A stretch of 64,000 nucleotides of DNA from Pseudomonas subflava (lineage in GTDB: Bacteria > Pseudomonadota > Gammaproteobacteria > Pseudomonadales > Pseudomonadaceae): the NCBI RefSeq assembly GCF_023823685.1, contig NZ_JAMXBF010000001.1, forward strand, positions 558,001-622,000. Direction: 5' to 3'. Each line of letters opens with the position of its first letter. Positions within the stretch are counted from its first letter, which is position 1. The notes beneath the pieces were generated by a model. It was not told where the DNA came from. It did not search any database and saw nothing but the letters and a program-made list of their open reading frames with translations. A program made the position numbers and the translations under genes. Positions 20,344 through 30,630 of this stretch are shown one piece after another.

Positions 20344-20790
20344 GTGAACGATATGACCTGGTGGATCGTGCTTTTGCTCGTCGGTGTTGCGCTCAGTCCG
20401 CTGGTCTGGCTGCGCCCGTCACATCGCCAGCGCGGGCAGATGGAACTGCGCCTGGCGGCGCGGCGCATGGGACTCGGCATGCAGCTCGGGCGCCAGGAAT
20501 GGCCGCACTGGCTGGAGGGCAATCCGCCGGAGCGCTGCGCCCACTACCATCGTGGTCGCCGGCCGGGTCGCAGCGACAGCTGGGCCTACTGGCAGATCGC
20601 GCCGGGGCAATGGTGCAACCAGTGGCGCGAGCCGTGCGCCGACGCCGCGATGCTCGAACGCCTGCACGGCCTGCCGGCGGACGTGTACAAGGTCGAGGCC
20701 GATACGCAAATGGTCTCGCTGTACTGGGGTGAACGCGGTGGCGAGAATGAGCTGCGTCAGGTCGCCGAGTTCCTCGTTTCCGCGGCTTGA
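20344..20790 (+). CDS. Small membrane-anchored hypothetical protein
   Basis: This 148-residue protein has one N-terminal membrane helix (about 5-22) and then a basic, Trp-rich soluble part (YHRGRRPGRSDSWAYWQIAPGQW). GTG at 20344 or ATG at 20353 could start it; both give the same membrane helix. I recall a conserved hypothetical in this place in P. aeruginosa (PA3016). No catalytic motif is visible and no function is assigned. Confidence 0.65.
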   Translation: MNDMTWWIVLLLVGVALSPLVWLRPSHRQRGQMELRLAARRMGLGMQLGRQEWPHWLEGNPPERCAHYHRGRRPGRSDSWAYWQIAPGQWCNQWREPCADAAMLERLHGLPADVYKVEADTQMVSLYWGERGGENELRQVAEFLVSAA

Positions 20791-21119
20791 ACCGGATCGC
20801 TCGCTCGCCCTCGAATAGACGGTGAGCGGCGCGCGTGGCCGGATTTATGATTCTGGTCATTCCGTGACGCCGCGCTCATTCCAGGCGCCTGCGACGGGCA
20901 ATTGACAATTGCCGGGTTTTCACTGAATGTACGCCCACCCAAATCAAACGGGCGTATGAATCGAGCGTTTCTGCCTAGGCAGCGCCTTTACAGCCCGATT
21001 ATCGCGTCGGCGGGTGTGTCGGATCGATTGGGACTATGCTCGACGGCCATGCCTAGAGCGGCCCCGGCCGGTTGGCTCCGATGTGTACAGTTCAGCTTCC
21101 ATACCGTGGAGATCAGTTG
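20791..21119. promoter_or_regulatory. fadBA upstream region with TTGACA inside a palindrome
   Basis: This 329-base gap holds the perfect 17-base inverted repeat GGCAATTGACAATTGCC (20897-20913), whose centre contains a consensus -35 hexamer TTGACA (20902-20907). The -10 that would follow is weak. No further gene is seen. The ribosome site GGAG lies just before the fadB ATG. No properly spaced PsrA box is present. Confidence 0.4.
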
Positions 21120-23267
21120 ATGATTTACGAAGGTAAAGCCATCACGGTTAAGGCTCTTGAGGGCGGCATCGTCGAATTGAATTTCGACCTCAAGGGTGAG
21201 TCCGTTAACAAGTTCAACCGTCTGACCCTGAGCGAGCTGCGCCAGTCGGTCGACGCCATCAAGGCCGACGGTTCGATCAAGGGCGTAATCGTCACCAGCG
21301 GCAAAGACGTGTTCATCGTCGGCGCCGACATCACCGAATTCGTCGAGAATTTCAAGCTGCCCGACGAAGAGCTGGTTGCCGGCAACCTCGAAGCCAACAA
21401 GATCTTCAGCGATTTCGAAGACCTGGCCGTTCCGACCGTCGTCGCCATCAATGGCATCGCCCTGGGTGGCGGTTTCGAGATGTGCCTGGCCGGCGACTAC
21501 CGCGTCGCTTCCGAGACCGCCAAGATCGGCCTGCCGGAAGTCAAACTGGGCATCTACCCGGGCTTCGGCGGCACCGTGCGCCTGCCGCGCGTGATCGGTA
21601 CCGACAACGCCATCGAGTGGATCGCTTCCGGTAAGGAAAGCAAGGCCGCCGACGCCCTGAAGGTGGGTGCCGTCGACGCCGTCGTTGCGCCTGCCAAGCT
21701 CAAGGACGCCGCCCTGGACCTGATCAAGCGCGCCATCTCCGGCGAGCTGGACTACAAGGCCAAGCGTCAGCCGAAGCTGGAGAAGCTGAAGCTCAACGCC
21801 ATCGAGCAGATGATGGCCTTCGAGACCGCCAAGGGCTTCGTCGCCGGTCAGGCCGGCCCGAACTACCCGGCCCCGGTCGAAGCCATCAAGACCATCCAGA
21901 AGGCCGCCAACTTCGGTCGCGACAAGGCTCTGGAAGTCGAGGCCGCCGGCTTCGTCAAACTGGCCAAGACCTCGGTCGCCGAGAGCCTGGTCGGCCTGTT
22001 CCTGAACGATCAGGAGCTGAAGAAGAAGGCCAAGAAGCACGACGAAATCGCGCGTGACGTGAAACTGGCCGCCGTGCTCGGCGCCGGCATCATGGGTGGC
22101 GGCATCGCCTACCAGTCCGCCTCTAAGGGCACCCCGATCCTGATGAAGGATATCCGCGAAGAGGGTATCCAGATGGGCTTGGACGAGGCCTCCAAGCTGC
22201 TCGGCAAGCGCGTCGAGAAGGGCCGCATGACCCCGGCCAAGATGGCCGAGGCGCTCAATGCGATCCGTCCGACCATGTCCTATGGCGACTTCAAGGAACT
22301 CGACATCGTGGTCGAGGCCGTAGTCGAGAACCCGAAGGTCAAGCACGCCGTGCTGGCCGAGGTGGAAGGCCAGGTGAAGGACGATGCGATCATCGCCTCC
22401 AACACCTCGACCATTTCCATCAGCTTCCTGGCCCAGGCCCTGAAGCGTCCGGAAAACTTCGTCGGCATGCACTTCTTCAACCCGGTGCACATGATGCCGC
22501 TGGTTGAGGTGATCCGCGGCGAGAAGTCCAGCGAAGTGGCCGTGGCCACCACCGTGGCCTACGCCAAGAAGATGGGCAAGAACCCGATCGTGGTCAACGA
22601 CTGCCCCGGCTTCCTGGTTAACCGCGTGCTGTTCCCGTACTTCGGCGGCTTCGCCAAGCTGCTGGAATTCGGTGTCGACTTCGTGCGCATCGACAAGGTC
22701 ATGGAGAAGTTCGGCTGGCCCATGGGCCCGGCCTATCTGTCCGACGTGGTCGGCATCGACACCGGCCACCACGGCCGTGACGTGATGGCCGAAGGCTTCC
22801 CGGACCGTATGGCCGTGGAAGGCAAGACCGCCGTCGACGTGATGTACGACGCCAATCGCCTGGGCCAGAAGAACGGCAAGGGCTTCTACGCCTACGAAAT
22901 GGACAAGCGCGGCAAGCCGAAGAAAGTTCAGGACCCGCAGGCGTACGAGATCCTCAAGCCGATCATCAAGGAGCAGCGCGAGCTGACCGACGAGGACATC
23001 ATCAACTTCATGATGATCCCGCTGTGCCTGGAAACCGTTCGTTGCCTGGAAGACGGCATCGTCGAGACCGCAGCCGAGGCCGATATGGGCCTGATCTACG
23101 GTATCGGCTTCCCTCCCTTCCGCGGTGGTGCTCTGCGTTACATCGATTCCATCGGTGTAGCCGAGTTCGTCGCCCTGGCCGACAAGTATGCCGACCTGGG
23201 CGCCCTGTACCACCCGACCGCCAAGCTTCGTGAAATGGCCGCCAAGGGCCAGAAGTTCTTCGGTTAA
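21120..23267 (+). CDS. fadB: Fatty-acid oxidation complex alpha subunit FadB
   Basis: This 715-residue multifunctional enzyme carries enoyl-CoA hydratase/isomerase and L-3-hydroxyacyl-CoA dehydrogenase. The crotonase domain (1-190) has [10 protein letters not shown] with Glu120 and GLPE with Glu140 as the two acid/base glutamates. The dehydrogenase has the NAD-binding [13 protein letters not shown] (about 319-331) and the catalytic His in [11 protein letters not shown]. The length is normal for the family. The start [10 protein letters not shown] agrees with Pseudomonas FadB proteins and follows GGAG. It forms an alpha2beta2 complex with FadA, encoded 30 bases downstream. Regulation by PsrA is known in Pseudomonas. 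Confidence 0.97.
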   Translation: MIYEGKAITVKALEGGIVELNFDLKGESVNKFNRLTLSELRQSVDAIKADGSIKGVIVTSGKDVFIVGADITEFVENFKLPDEELVAGNLEANKIFSDFEDLAVPTVVAINGIALGGGFEMCLAGDYRVASETAKIGLPEVKLGIYPGFGGTVRLPRVIGTDNAIEWIASGKESKAADALKVGAVDAVVAPAKLKDAALDLIKRAISGELDYKAKRQPKLEKLKLNAIEQMMAFETAKGFVAGQAGPNYPAPVEAIKTIQKAANFGRDKALEVEAAGFVKLAKTSVAESLVGLFLNDQELKKKAKKHDEIARDVKLAAVLGAGIMGGGIAYQSASKGTPILMKDIREEGIQMGLDEASKLLGKRVEKGRMTPAKMAEALNAIRPTMSYGDFKELDIVVEAVVENPKVKHAVLAEVEGQVKDDAIIASNTSTISISFLAQALKRPENFVGMHFFNPVHMMPLVEVIRGEKSSEVAVATTVAYAKKMGKNPIVVNDCPGFLVNRVLFPYFGGFAKLLEFGVDFVRIDKVMEKFGWPMGPAYLSDVVGIDTGHHGRDVMAEGFPDRMAVEGKTAVDVMYDANRLGQKNGKGFYAYEMDKRGKPKKVQDPQAYEILKPIIKEQRELTDEDIINFMMIPLCLETVRCLEDGIVETAAEADMGLIYGIGFPPFRGGALRYIDSIGVAEFVALADKYADLGALYHPTAKLREMAAKGQKFFG

Positions 23268-24473
<1,206 letters not shown>

Positions 24474-24491
24474 GCGTTCGGAGATGCGAAG

Positions 24492-24522
24492 ACCGGGGCC
24501 AGGTGCCCCGGTTTTTGTTTTT
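24492..24522 (+). terminator. Rho-independent terminator of fadBA
   Basis: The stem ACCGGGGC/GCCCCGGT with a 5-base loop is followed by TTTTTGTTTTT. It lies 19 bases after the fadA stop and immediately before the ribosome site of the next gene. Confidence 0.9.
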
Positions 24523-24533
24523 AGGAGATCAGC

Positions 24534-24788
24534 ATGCAACTGCAACCCGGGCTCTACCGTCACTACAAGGGGCCGCAGTACCGCGTATTCGGCGCTGCGA
24601 GGCACTCGGAAACCGAGGAGTGGCTGGTGGTCTACCAGGCGCTGTACGGGGATTACGGCCTGTGGGTGCGGCCGCTGGAGATGTTCTGCGGCACGGTCGA
24701 GGTGGACGGCGAGACGGTTCCGCGATTCGCCCTGATCGAGGCCGAATCGGCGCTGATCGGACAGGACGCCGCAGGGGCTCGCGCTTGA
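24534..24788 (+). CDS. DUF1653 family protein
   Basis: This 84-residue protein spans the whole DUF1653 domain: PGLYRHYKGPQYRVFG, then EEWLVVYQALYGDYGLWVRPLEMF near the middle. AGGAG precedes the ATG at good spacing. The domain is common as a short stand-alone protein in gammaproteobacteria and its role is unknown. The last codons overlap the likely topA -35 element. Confidence 0.88.
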   Translation: MQLQPGLYRHYKGPQYRVFGAARHSETEEWLVVYQALYGDYGLWVRPLEMFCGTVEVDGETVPRFALIEAESALIGQDAAGARA

Positions 24789-24814
24789 CCTGAGCTCGAC
24801 GGCCACTATATATA
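24785..24814 (+). promoter_or_regulatory. Likely sigma-70 promoter of topA
   Basis: TTGACC (24785-24790) is separated by 16-18 bases from the run TATATATA (24807-24814). The AT-rich -10 stands out from the GC-rich background and lies 66 bases before the topA ATG. Confidence 0.6.
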
Positions 24815-24879
24815 GCGGTGCCTTGATAGGCTCCCGCCGCTTATTCTCTCTTTTCTAGTTTTCAGGAATTCTCCAATCC

Positions 24880-27489
24880 ATGGGCAAATCGCTGGTCATC
24901 GTGGAATCCCCGGCCAAGGCCAAGACCATCAACAAGTACCTGGGCAACCAGTACGTGGTGAAGTCGAGCATCGGCCACATTCGTGACCTGCCCACCAGCG
25001 GTTCCGCCAGCGCCAGCAAGGAGCCGGCCAAGCGCGGCAAGGCCGCTGCCGCCGAGGCGCCGGCGCTGTCGCCCAAGGAAAAGGCCAAGCGTCAGCTGTT
25101 CACCCGCATGGGGGTCGACCCCGAGCACGGCTGGAAGGCCAAGTACGAGATCCTCCCCGGCAAGGAGAAGGTGATCGAGGAACTGCGCCGCCTGGCCAAG
25201 GATGCCGACACCATCTATCTCGCAACCGACTTGGACCGCGAAGGGGAGGCCATCGCCTGGCACCTGCGCGAGGCCATCGGCGGCGACGACAGCCGCTACA
25301 AGCGCGTGGTGTTCAACGAGATCACCAAGAAGGCCATCCAGGAGGCCTTCTCCCAGCCCGGCGAGCTGGACATCAACCGTGTCAATGCCCAGCAGGCGCG
25401 GCGCTTCCTCGACCGCGTGGTGGGCTATATGGTCTCGCCGCTGCTGTGGGCCAAGATCGCCCGCGGCCTGTCCGCCGGCCGTGTACAGTCGGTCGCGGTG
25501 AAGCTGGTGGTGGAGCGCGAGAAGGAAATCCGCGCCTTCGTCCCGGAAGAATACTGGGAAGTGCACGCCGATCTGGGTACCGGCAAGGGCGACACGGTGC
25601 GCTTCGAGGTCGCCCGCGAGAACGGCGAGGCCTTCAAGCCGCTCAATGAGGCCCAGGCCATGGCGGCGCTGGAGAAGCTCAAGGCCTCCAGCTACAGCGT
25701 GACCAAGCGCGAGGACAAGCCGACCTCGAGCAAGCCGTCCGCCCCGTTCATCACTTCGACCCTGCAGCAGGCGGCGAGCAACCGCCTCGGCTTCGGTGTG
25801 AAGAAGACCATGATGATGGCTCAGCGTCTCTACGAGGCCGGCTACATCACCTATATGCGTACCGACTCGACCAATCTGTCGGCCGACGCCATCGACATGG
25901 TGCGCGGTTTCATCGACGGCGAGTTCGGCAAGAAGTACCTGCCGGCCAAGCCGAATCTCTATTCGAGCAAGGAGGGCGCCCAGGAAGCGCACGAGGCGAT
26001 TCGCCCGTCCGACGTCAACCTGCGCCCGACCCAGCTGTCGGGCATGGAGCGCGACGCCGAGCGCCTGTACGAGCTGATCTGGCGCCAGTTCGTGGCCTGC
26101 CAGATGCCGCCGGCCGAGTACCTGTCCACCAGCGTCAGCGTGACGGCCGGCAGCTTCGAGCTGCGTGCCAAGGGCCGCATCCTCAAGTTCGACGGTTACA
26201 CCCGCGTGCTGCCCCAGCAGAACAAGCCGGGCGAGGACGATGTGCTGCCCGAGATGAAGGAAGGCGAGGCGATGAAGCTTCTGCAGCTCGACCCGAGTCA
26301 GCACTTCACCAAGCCACCGGCGCGCTTCTCCGAAGCCAGCCTGGTCAAGGAACTGGAGAAGCGCGGCATCGGCCGCCCGTCCACCTACGCGGCGATCATC
26401 TCGACCATTCAGGAGCGCGGTTACGTCACCGTGCATAACCGCCGCTTCTATGCCGAGAAGATGGGCGACATCGTCACCGAGCGCCTCAACGAAAGCTTCG
26501 CCAACCTGATGGACTACGGTTTTACCGCCGGCATGGAGGAGAATCTGGACGACGTCGCCCAGGGCGAGCGAGATTGGAAGAACCTGCTGGACGAGTTCTA
26601 CGGTGACTTCAAGAAGAAGCTGGAAGTGGCGGAGGTGGCGGACAAGGGCATGCGAGCCAACCAGCCGACCCTGACCGACATTCCCTGCCGCGAGTGCGGC
26701 CGGCCGATGATGATCCGTACCGCCTCCACCGGCGTGTTCCTCGGCTGTTCGGGCTACGCGTTGCCGCCGAAGGAGCGCTGCAAGGCCACCATCAACCTGA
26801 TCCCCGGTGACGAGATTGCCGCGGACGACGAAGGCGAGTCCGAATCCCGCGTGCTGATGGGCAAGCATCGTTGCCCGATCTGCGCCACGGCGATGGATGC
26901 CTACCTGCTGGACGAGACCCGCAAGCTGCACATCTGCGGCAACAACCCGGATTGCGCTGGCTACGAGATCGAGCAGGGCCAGTACCGCATCAAGGGTTAC
27001 GAAGGCCCGAGCCTGGAATGCGACAAGTGCGGCAGCGAGATGCAGCTGAAGACCGGTCGCTTCGGCAAGTTCTTCGGTTGCACCAATCCGAGCTGCAAGA
27101 ACACCCGCAAGCTGCTGAAGAGCGGTGAGGCGGCGCCACCCAAGATGGACGCGGTGCCGATGCCGGAGCTCAAGTGCGAGAAGGTCGACGATACCTACGT
27201 GCTGCGTGACGGCGCCTCGGGCCTGTTCCTCGCCGCCAGTGGCTTCCCCAAGAACCGCGAGACTCGCGCGCCGCTGGTGCTGGAACTGATCCCGCACAAG
27301 GACGAGATCGACCCGAAGTACCACTTCCTGCTGGAAGCGCCGAAGAAGGACCCGGAAGGCCGCCCGGCGGTGATCCGCTACAGCCGCAAGACCAAGGAGC
27401 AGTATGTGCAGAGCGAGGTGGACGGCAAGCCCACCGGCTGGCGCGCCTTCTTCGACGGCGGCAAGTGGAAGGTGGAAGACAAGCGCTAA
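24880..27489 (+). CDS. topA: DNA topoisomerase I (type IA)
   Basis: This 869-residue enzyme relaxes negative supercoils by cutting one strand. The N-terminal Toprim domain (3-150, with TDLDREGE at 117-124) is followed by the cleavage/strand-passage domain with active-site Tyr325 in YITYMRTDS. Three C-terminal Cys4-type zinc ribbons begin at about Cys603, Cys665 and Cys714, and a basic, non-zinc tail closes the protein. An Ala/Lys-rich insert (about 43-65) lies in the Toprim region. Length and architecture match Pseudomonas TopA. Confidence 0.97.
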   Translation: MGKSLVIVESPAKAKTINKYLGNQYVVKSSIGHIRDLPTSGSASASKEPAKRGKAAAAEAPALSPKEKAKRQLFTRMGVDPEHGWKAKYEILPGKEKVIEELRRLAKDADTIYLATDLDREGEAIAWHLREAIGGDDSRYKRVVFNEITKKAIQEAFSQPGELDINRVNAQQARRFLDRVVGYMVSPLLWAKIARGLSAGRVQSVAVKLVVEREKEIRAFVPEEYWEVHADLGTGKGDTVRFEVARENGEAFKPLNEAQAMAALEKLKASSYSVTKREDKPTSSKPSAPFITSTLQQAASNRLGFGVKKTMMMAQRLYEAGYITYMRTDSTNLSADAIDMVRGFIDGEFGKKYLPAKPNLYSSKEGAQEAHEAIRPSDVNLRPTQLSGMERDAERLYELIWRQFVACQMPPAEYLSTSVSVTAGSFELRAKGRILKFDGYTRVLPQQNKPGEDDVLPEMKEGEAMKLLQLDPSQHFTKPPARFSEASLVKELEKRGIGRPSTYAAIISTIQERGYVTVHNRRFYAEKMGDIVTERLNESFANLMDYGFTAGMEENLDDVAQGERDWKNLLDEFYGDFKKKLEVAEVADKGMRANQPTLTDIPCRECGRPMMIRTASTGVFLGCSGYALPPKERCKATINLIPGDEIAADDEGESESRVLMGKHRCPICATAMDAYLLDETRKLHICGNNPDCAGYEIEQGQYRIKGYEGPSLECDKCGSEMQLKTGRFGKFFGCTNPSCKNTRKLLKSGEAAPPKMDAVPMPELKCEKVDDTYVLRDGASGLFLAASGFPKNRETRAPLVLELIPHKDEIDPKYHFLLEAPKKDPEGRPAVIRYSRKTKEQYVQSEVDGKPTGWRAFFDGGKWKVEDKR

Positions 27490-27525
27490 GCGCCTGAAGG
27501 CTCACGCGCCAGGTGAATTGTGAGA

Positions 27526-27560
27526 GCAGGCGAGGAGGCGAACTCCGAGCCTGTTTGATA
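27526..27560. repeat. Short relic of a palindromic extragenic element
   Basis: CAGGCGAGGA and, shortly after, TCCGAGCCTGTTT occur here. Both strings also occur in the complement of the larger element at 44012-44140. The copy here seems to lack the centre and the outer arms. It lies in the 174-base gap after topA, which holds nothing else I can identify. Confidence 0.45.
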
Positions 27561-27663
27561 ATCGCCGAGGCGCGGCAAACCGACTCCAAGCGTCCCGTGC
27601 CTTGCATGGTGGGGCGAGACGCTATCGAACGATCCGCGCAAGGCGGCTAACGAGGCACGGTCC

Positions 27664-28182
27664 ATGGCCCACGAGCTCTATACCCGCACCAATCAGAAGC
27701 TTTTCTTCGCCGGCCTGGCGCTGGAGAGCCTGCGCAAGGCCGAGGCTGGCGAGGCGATGAACGCCCAGGCACTGGTCCAGGCCGAGCGTGAGGCGGTGCT
27801 GTTCCATCTCTATGGCGCGGTGCTGGGGCTGTGTCATGAGGTGGCCGGCTATTACAAGCTGGCCGAGGCCGGCGCGCCGCGCCTCGACTTGCTGCTCAAT
27901 CAGGCGGTACTGCAGACCTCGCCGACGCCGGAGCTGGCCGAGCTGATGGAGATCGCCCAGCAGCCGGAGAGCTGGCTGGCTCGTCTGCTGGACGCCTATT
28001 CGGCGCTGTTCCAGCCGCCGCAGGCGCCGAAGACGGCCAAGGTCGATCCGGCGTTGCCGCTGATCACCGCCGTGAGCGTCGGCGAAGAGCCGGTTCCGCT
28101 CGGCCACGGCGAGCTGGAGAGCTGGCGCCAGCAGCTCAAGCAGCTGGTGCTGCGCTACCGCGAGTCGCTCAGCGAGTGCTGA
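27664..28182 (+). CDS. Conserved hypothetical protein (DUF6586-like)
   Basis: This 172-residue mostly helical soluble protein begins MAHELYTRTNQKLFFAGLAL and has a variable Pro/Ala linker near residues 117-135. It matches a protein I recall next to topA in pseudomonads (PA3010). There is no signal peptide, membrane segment or catalytic motif, and function is unknown. It is followed 69 bases later by another small conserved gene on the same strand. Confidence 0.75.
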   Translation: MAHELYTRTNQKLFFAGLALESLRKAEAGEAMNAQALVQAEREAVLFHLYGAVLGLCHEVAGYYKLAEAGAPRLDLLLNQAVLQTSPTPELAELMEIAQQPESWLARLLDAYSALFQPPQAPKTAKVDPALPLITAVSVGEEPVPLGHGELESWRQQLKQLVLRYRESLSEC

Positions 28183-28251
28183 TCCCGCTTCCGGACTAGG
28201 GTGATGGCAGTGGGACTGTTACACTGGCAGCCCGCCAGGAGACCTGCCCGT

Positions 28252-28485
28252 ATGTCCACTTCCTTCCTCGAAATCGTCGAACTGCCCGATGGCCGCATCA
28301 TTCTGCGCCGCGCCGAGGACGAAGAGGTGTTGGTAACGCTGGACTTCTCGGCCGACGCCAAGGCCTTCTTGCAGGGGCATCACGTCGAGGTGGCCAAGGC
28401 CATGCTGAATGTCGGTGTGCAGATGGCGGGCCGCCTGGCCGAAGGCGAAATCGAGCAGGACGAGCAGCCTCGCGTGCTGCATTGA
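28252..28485 (+). CDS. Small conserved hypothetical protein
   Basis: This 77-residue acidic protein starts MSTSFLEIVELPDGRIILRR and contains VLVTLDFSADAKAFL. The ATG is preceded by AGGAG at about 10 bases. It corresponds to a small conserved gene (PA3009) that I recall between topA and sulA in P. aeruginosa. No function is known. It is convergent with sulA. Confidence 0.72.
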   Translation: MSTSFLEIVELPDGRIILRRAEDEEVLVTLDFSADAKAFLQGHHVEVAKAMLNVGVQMAGRLAEGEIEQDEQPRVLH

Positions 28486-28542
28486 TCGACAGGCGCCTGC
28501 AAGAGGCGAATCCCGGAGCGCAGCTGCCGGACTTCGTAACGC

Positions 28543-29013
28543 TTAATCCAGTCGAATATTCAGACTCTGCGCGCTGCCCATGCGCGCGGCGCTGATCAGA
28601 CTTGTCCGCTGCGAGGGCGCCAAGTCGATCCAGCTGACCACGGTATGGCTGCGACCCAGTCGCAGCGCTTCACGGGCCAGTTCCACAGCGTCTTGTCCGG
28701 CGCGCGGTTGCAATACCAGCAAGCGATCCAAATCGAGTCCCGCGCCGCGCAGCCAGGCATTGGTGATAGAGGCGGGCGGAGCGATCAGCGTCAGCCAGCG
28801 GGCGTCCTTATTCAGGCTGAGTTCACGCAGTACCGGGCCGAGCAGGTGACGGCAGTTGCCGAGTGGCCCGGAGAGGCGCAATTCGCTGAAGGGCTCGGGC
28901 TCGTTGATCCATGGATTCTCTACCGCCTCGTCGAGCAGCGGTGCCAGGCTGTTGCCGAGAAAGGCTTCGAATAGCGGAAGTTGCGAGCGGGTCAGCGACT
29001 GCGGGAACTGCAT
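28543..29013 (-). CDS. sulA: SOS cell-division inhibitor SulA
   Basis: This 156-residue protein blocks FtsZ assembly during the SOS response. The RecA-like fold is visible in WLTLIAPPASITNAWLRGAGL and in the central VLQPRAG region. It begins 16 bases after the lexA stop with no SOS box of its own, so it is expressed from the lexA promoter, as in other pseudomonads. Lon normally removes it after the damage is repaired. Confidence 0.9.
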   Translation of the reverse strand: MQFPQSLTRSQLPLFEAFLGNSLAPLLDEAVENPWINEPEPFSELRLSGPLGNCRHLLGPVLRELSLNKDARWLTLIAPPASITNAWLRGAGLDLDRLLVLQPRAGQDAVELAREALRLGRSHTVVSWIDLAPSQRTSLISAARMGSAQSLNIRLD

Positions 29014-29029
29014 GAGTCTCTCCTCGGTT

Positions 29030-29641
29030 TCAGCGGCGGATTACGCCGACACTCAGGCCTTCGATCACCAGGTCCTGTTCTTCAAGATCGATCTCGATGG
29101 GGGCGAACTCCGGGTTTTCGGCGATCAGCTGAACCTTGTTGCCGCTGCGCTGGAAGCGCTTGACGGTGACTTCGTCGTCGATGCGTGCGACAACGATCTG
29201 GCCATTGCGGGCCTCGCGGGTGGTGTGCACGGCCAGCAGATCGCCGTCGAGGATGCCGATGTCCTTCATGCTCATGCCGCGCACGCGCAGCAGGTAGTCG
29301 GCCTTGGGGTGGAAAAACTCCGGGTTGATCTTGCAGGAGTCTTCCACGTTCTGCTGGGCGAGAATCGGGGCGCCGGCGGCGACTCGGCCGATCACCGGCA
29401 GACCTTCCTCCTCGGCGGCGACGGGGTCGAAGCCGGGAATGCGGATGCCGCGGGAAGCGCCAGGCGTCATTTCGATCGCGCCCTTGCGGGCCAGCGCCTT
29501 GAGGTGTTCCTCGGCGGCGTTGGGCGACTTGAAGCCCAGCTCCTGGGCGATCTCGGCCCGGGTCGGCGGGTAACCGTTGTCTTCCAGGCAGCGCTTGATG
29601 AAGGCGAGGATTTCGGATTGTCGCGGCGTCAGTTTGAGCAT
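29030..29641 (-). CDS. lexA: LexA SOS repressor
   Basis: This is a 203-residue repressor and self-cleaving protease. The winged HTH (1-70, starting [12 protein letters not shown]) is followed by the cleavage site Ala89-Gly90 ([10 protein letters not shown]) and the catalytic dyad Ser124 (GMSMKD) and Lys161 (VKRF). The RecA filament stimulates self-cleavage and relieves repression of lexA-sulA and the rest of the SOS regulon. Two SOS boxes lie directly upstream. Confidence 0.97.
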   Translation of the reverse strand: MLKLTPRQSEILAFIKRCLEDNGYPPTRAEIAQELGFKSPNAAEEHLKALARKGAIEMTPGASRGIRIPGFDPVAAEEEGLPVIGRVAAGAPILAQQNVEDSCKINPEFFHPKADYLLRVRGMSMKDIGILDGDLLAVHTTREARNGQIVVARIDDEVTVKRFQRSGNKVQLIAENPEFAPIEIDLEEQDLVIEGLSVGVIRR

Positions 29642-29650
29642 GCTGGTGGT

Positions 29651-29685
29651 CTGTCTGTTTATACAGTTGCTGGGATTATATACAG
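29651..29685 (-). promoter_or_regulatory. Two tandem SOS (LexA) boxes of lexA-sulA
   Basis: Two 16-base CTG-N10-CAG sites occur at 29651-29666 and 29670-29685, three bases apart. They lie 10-44 bases upstream of the lexA start. The upstream box overlaps the -10 element of the lexA promoter. Two boxes allow tight autoregulation, as known for lexA in other gammaproteobacteria. Confidence 0.93.
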
Positions 29686-29702
29686 TGATTCGATGCTGGC
29701 AA
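29675..29702 (-). promoter_or_regulatory. lexA promoter
   Basis: On the minus strand TTGCCA (29697-29702), a 16-base spacer and TATAAT (29675-29680) form a near-consensus sigma-70 promoter. The -10 lies inside the upstream SOS box, so bound LexA would block RNA polymerase. Confidence 0.75.
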
Positions 29703-29822
29703 TACTTATTCCGGCGCAGGGCAAAACGGTCATTCCTCCGCCTGCCCGAGCCGGTAGGGTTTGCGCCTGGGTTACCTGTGGTTAAATGCGTGACCGGTCA
29801 GCCATGAAAGGCCCCGTCAGGC

Positions 29823-29867
29823 TTGACAGGGCGATAGCCTGAAACGTATGTTTCAAACAAGTGTTTG
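29823..29867 (+). promoter_or_regulatory. psrA promoter with two PsrA operator boxes
   Basis: Two operators of the form [G/C]AAAC-N4-GTTT[G/C] lie back to back at 29841-29854 (GAAACGTATGTTTC) and 29854-29867 (CAAACAAGTGTTTG), sharing one base. A -35 TTGACA at 29823-29828 and a -10 TATGTT at 29847-29852 place the -10 inside the first box. This fits autorepression by PsrA, which is relieved by long-chain fatty acids in pseudomonads. Confidence 0.85.
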
Positions 29868-29882
29868 TCAGGTGGGGGTGTC

Positions 29883-30590
29883 ATGGCTCAATCAGAAACC
29901 GTTGAGCGCATTTTGGATGCTGCCGAGCAGCTGTTCGCAGAGAAGGGTTTCGCCGAGACCTCTCTGCGGCTGATCACCAGCAAGGCAGGGGTCAACCTGG
30001 CGGCCGTCAATTATCACTTTGGCTCCAAGAAGGCTCTCATCCAGGCGGTGTTCTCGCGCTTCCTCGGGCCGTTCTGTATCAGTCTCGAGCGGGAGTTGGA
30101 TCGTCGTCAGGCCAAGCCGGACGCCAAACCCAGTCTGGAAGAGCTGCTGGAGATGCTGGTGGAACAGGCGCTCGCGGTGAAGCCGCGCAGTGGCAACGAC
30201 CTGTCTATCTTCATGCGTCTGCTCGGCTTGGCCTTCAGCCAGAGTCAGGGCCACCTGCGCAAATATCTGGAAGAGATGTACGGCAAGGTCTTCCGCCGCT
30301 ACATGCTGTTGCTCAACGAAGTGGCGCCCAGGCTACCGCCGCTGGAGATCTTCTGGCGCGTGCACTTCATGCTTGGCGCCGCGGCGTTCAGCATGTCCGG
30401 TATCAAGGCGCTGCGCGCCATCGCCGAGAACGACTTCGGCGTGGACACCTCGATCGAGCAGGTCATGCGCCTGATGGTGCCGTTCCTCGCTGCCGGCATG
30501 CGTGCCGAGAGCGGGGTGAGCGACGAGGCGCTGGCCACCGCTCAGTTCAAGCCGCGGACGAAGGCTCAGGCAGCCGCCAAGGCCGTCTGA
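29883..30590 (+). CDS. psrA: TetR-family transcriptional regulator PsrA
   Basis: This is a 235-residue regulator. The N-terminal TetR HTH (about 5-55) has RILDAAEQLFAEKGF, ITSKAGVNLAAVNYHF and the SKKALIQAVF helix. The C-terminal ligand-binding domain ends in an Ala/Lys-rich tail. In Pseudomonas, PsrA senses long-chain fatty acids, represses itself and the fadBA operon, and activates rpoS. The neighbouring lexA on one side and nagZ on the other agree with the P. aeruginosa order. The ATG at 29883 is chosen because the upstream alternative would overlap the operator. Confidence 0.92.
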   Translation: MAQSETVERILDAAEQLFAEKGFAETSLRLITSKAGVNLAAVNYHFGSKKALIQAVFSRFLGPFCISLERELDRRQAKPDAKPSLEELLEMLVEQALAVKPRSGNDLSIFMRLLGLAFSQSQGHLRKYLEEMYGKVFRRYMLLLNEVAPRLPPLEIFWRVHFMLGAAAFSMSGIKALRAIAENDFGVDTSIEQVMRLMVPFLAAGMRAESGVSDEALATAQFKPRTKAQAAAKAV

Positions 30591-30630
30591 CGCTGTGCCC
30601 GGGCAGGCCGATGGGCTAAGCTAGCGGCCC

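Noticed and set aside
20945..20971. CAAAC and GTTTC half-sites upstream of fadB as a PsrA box
   Set aside because: The half-sites are 17 bases apart, whereas PsrA sites in this window have a 4-base spacing.
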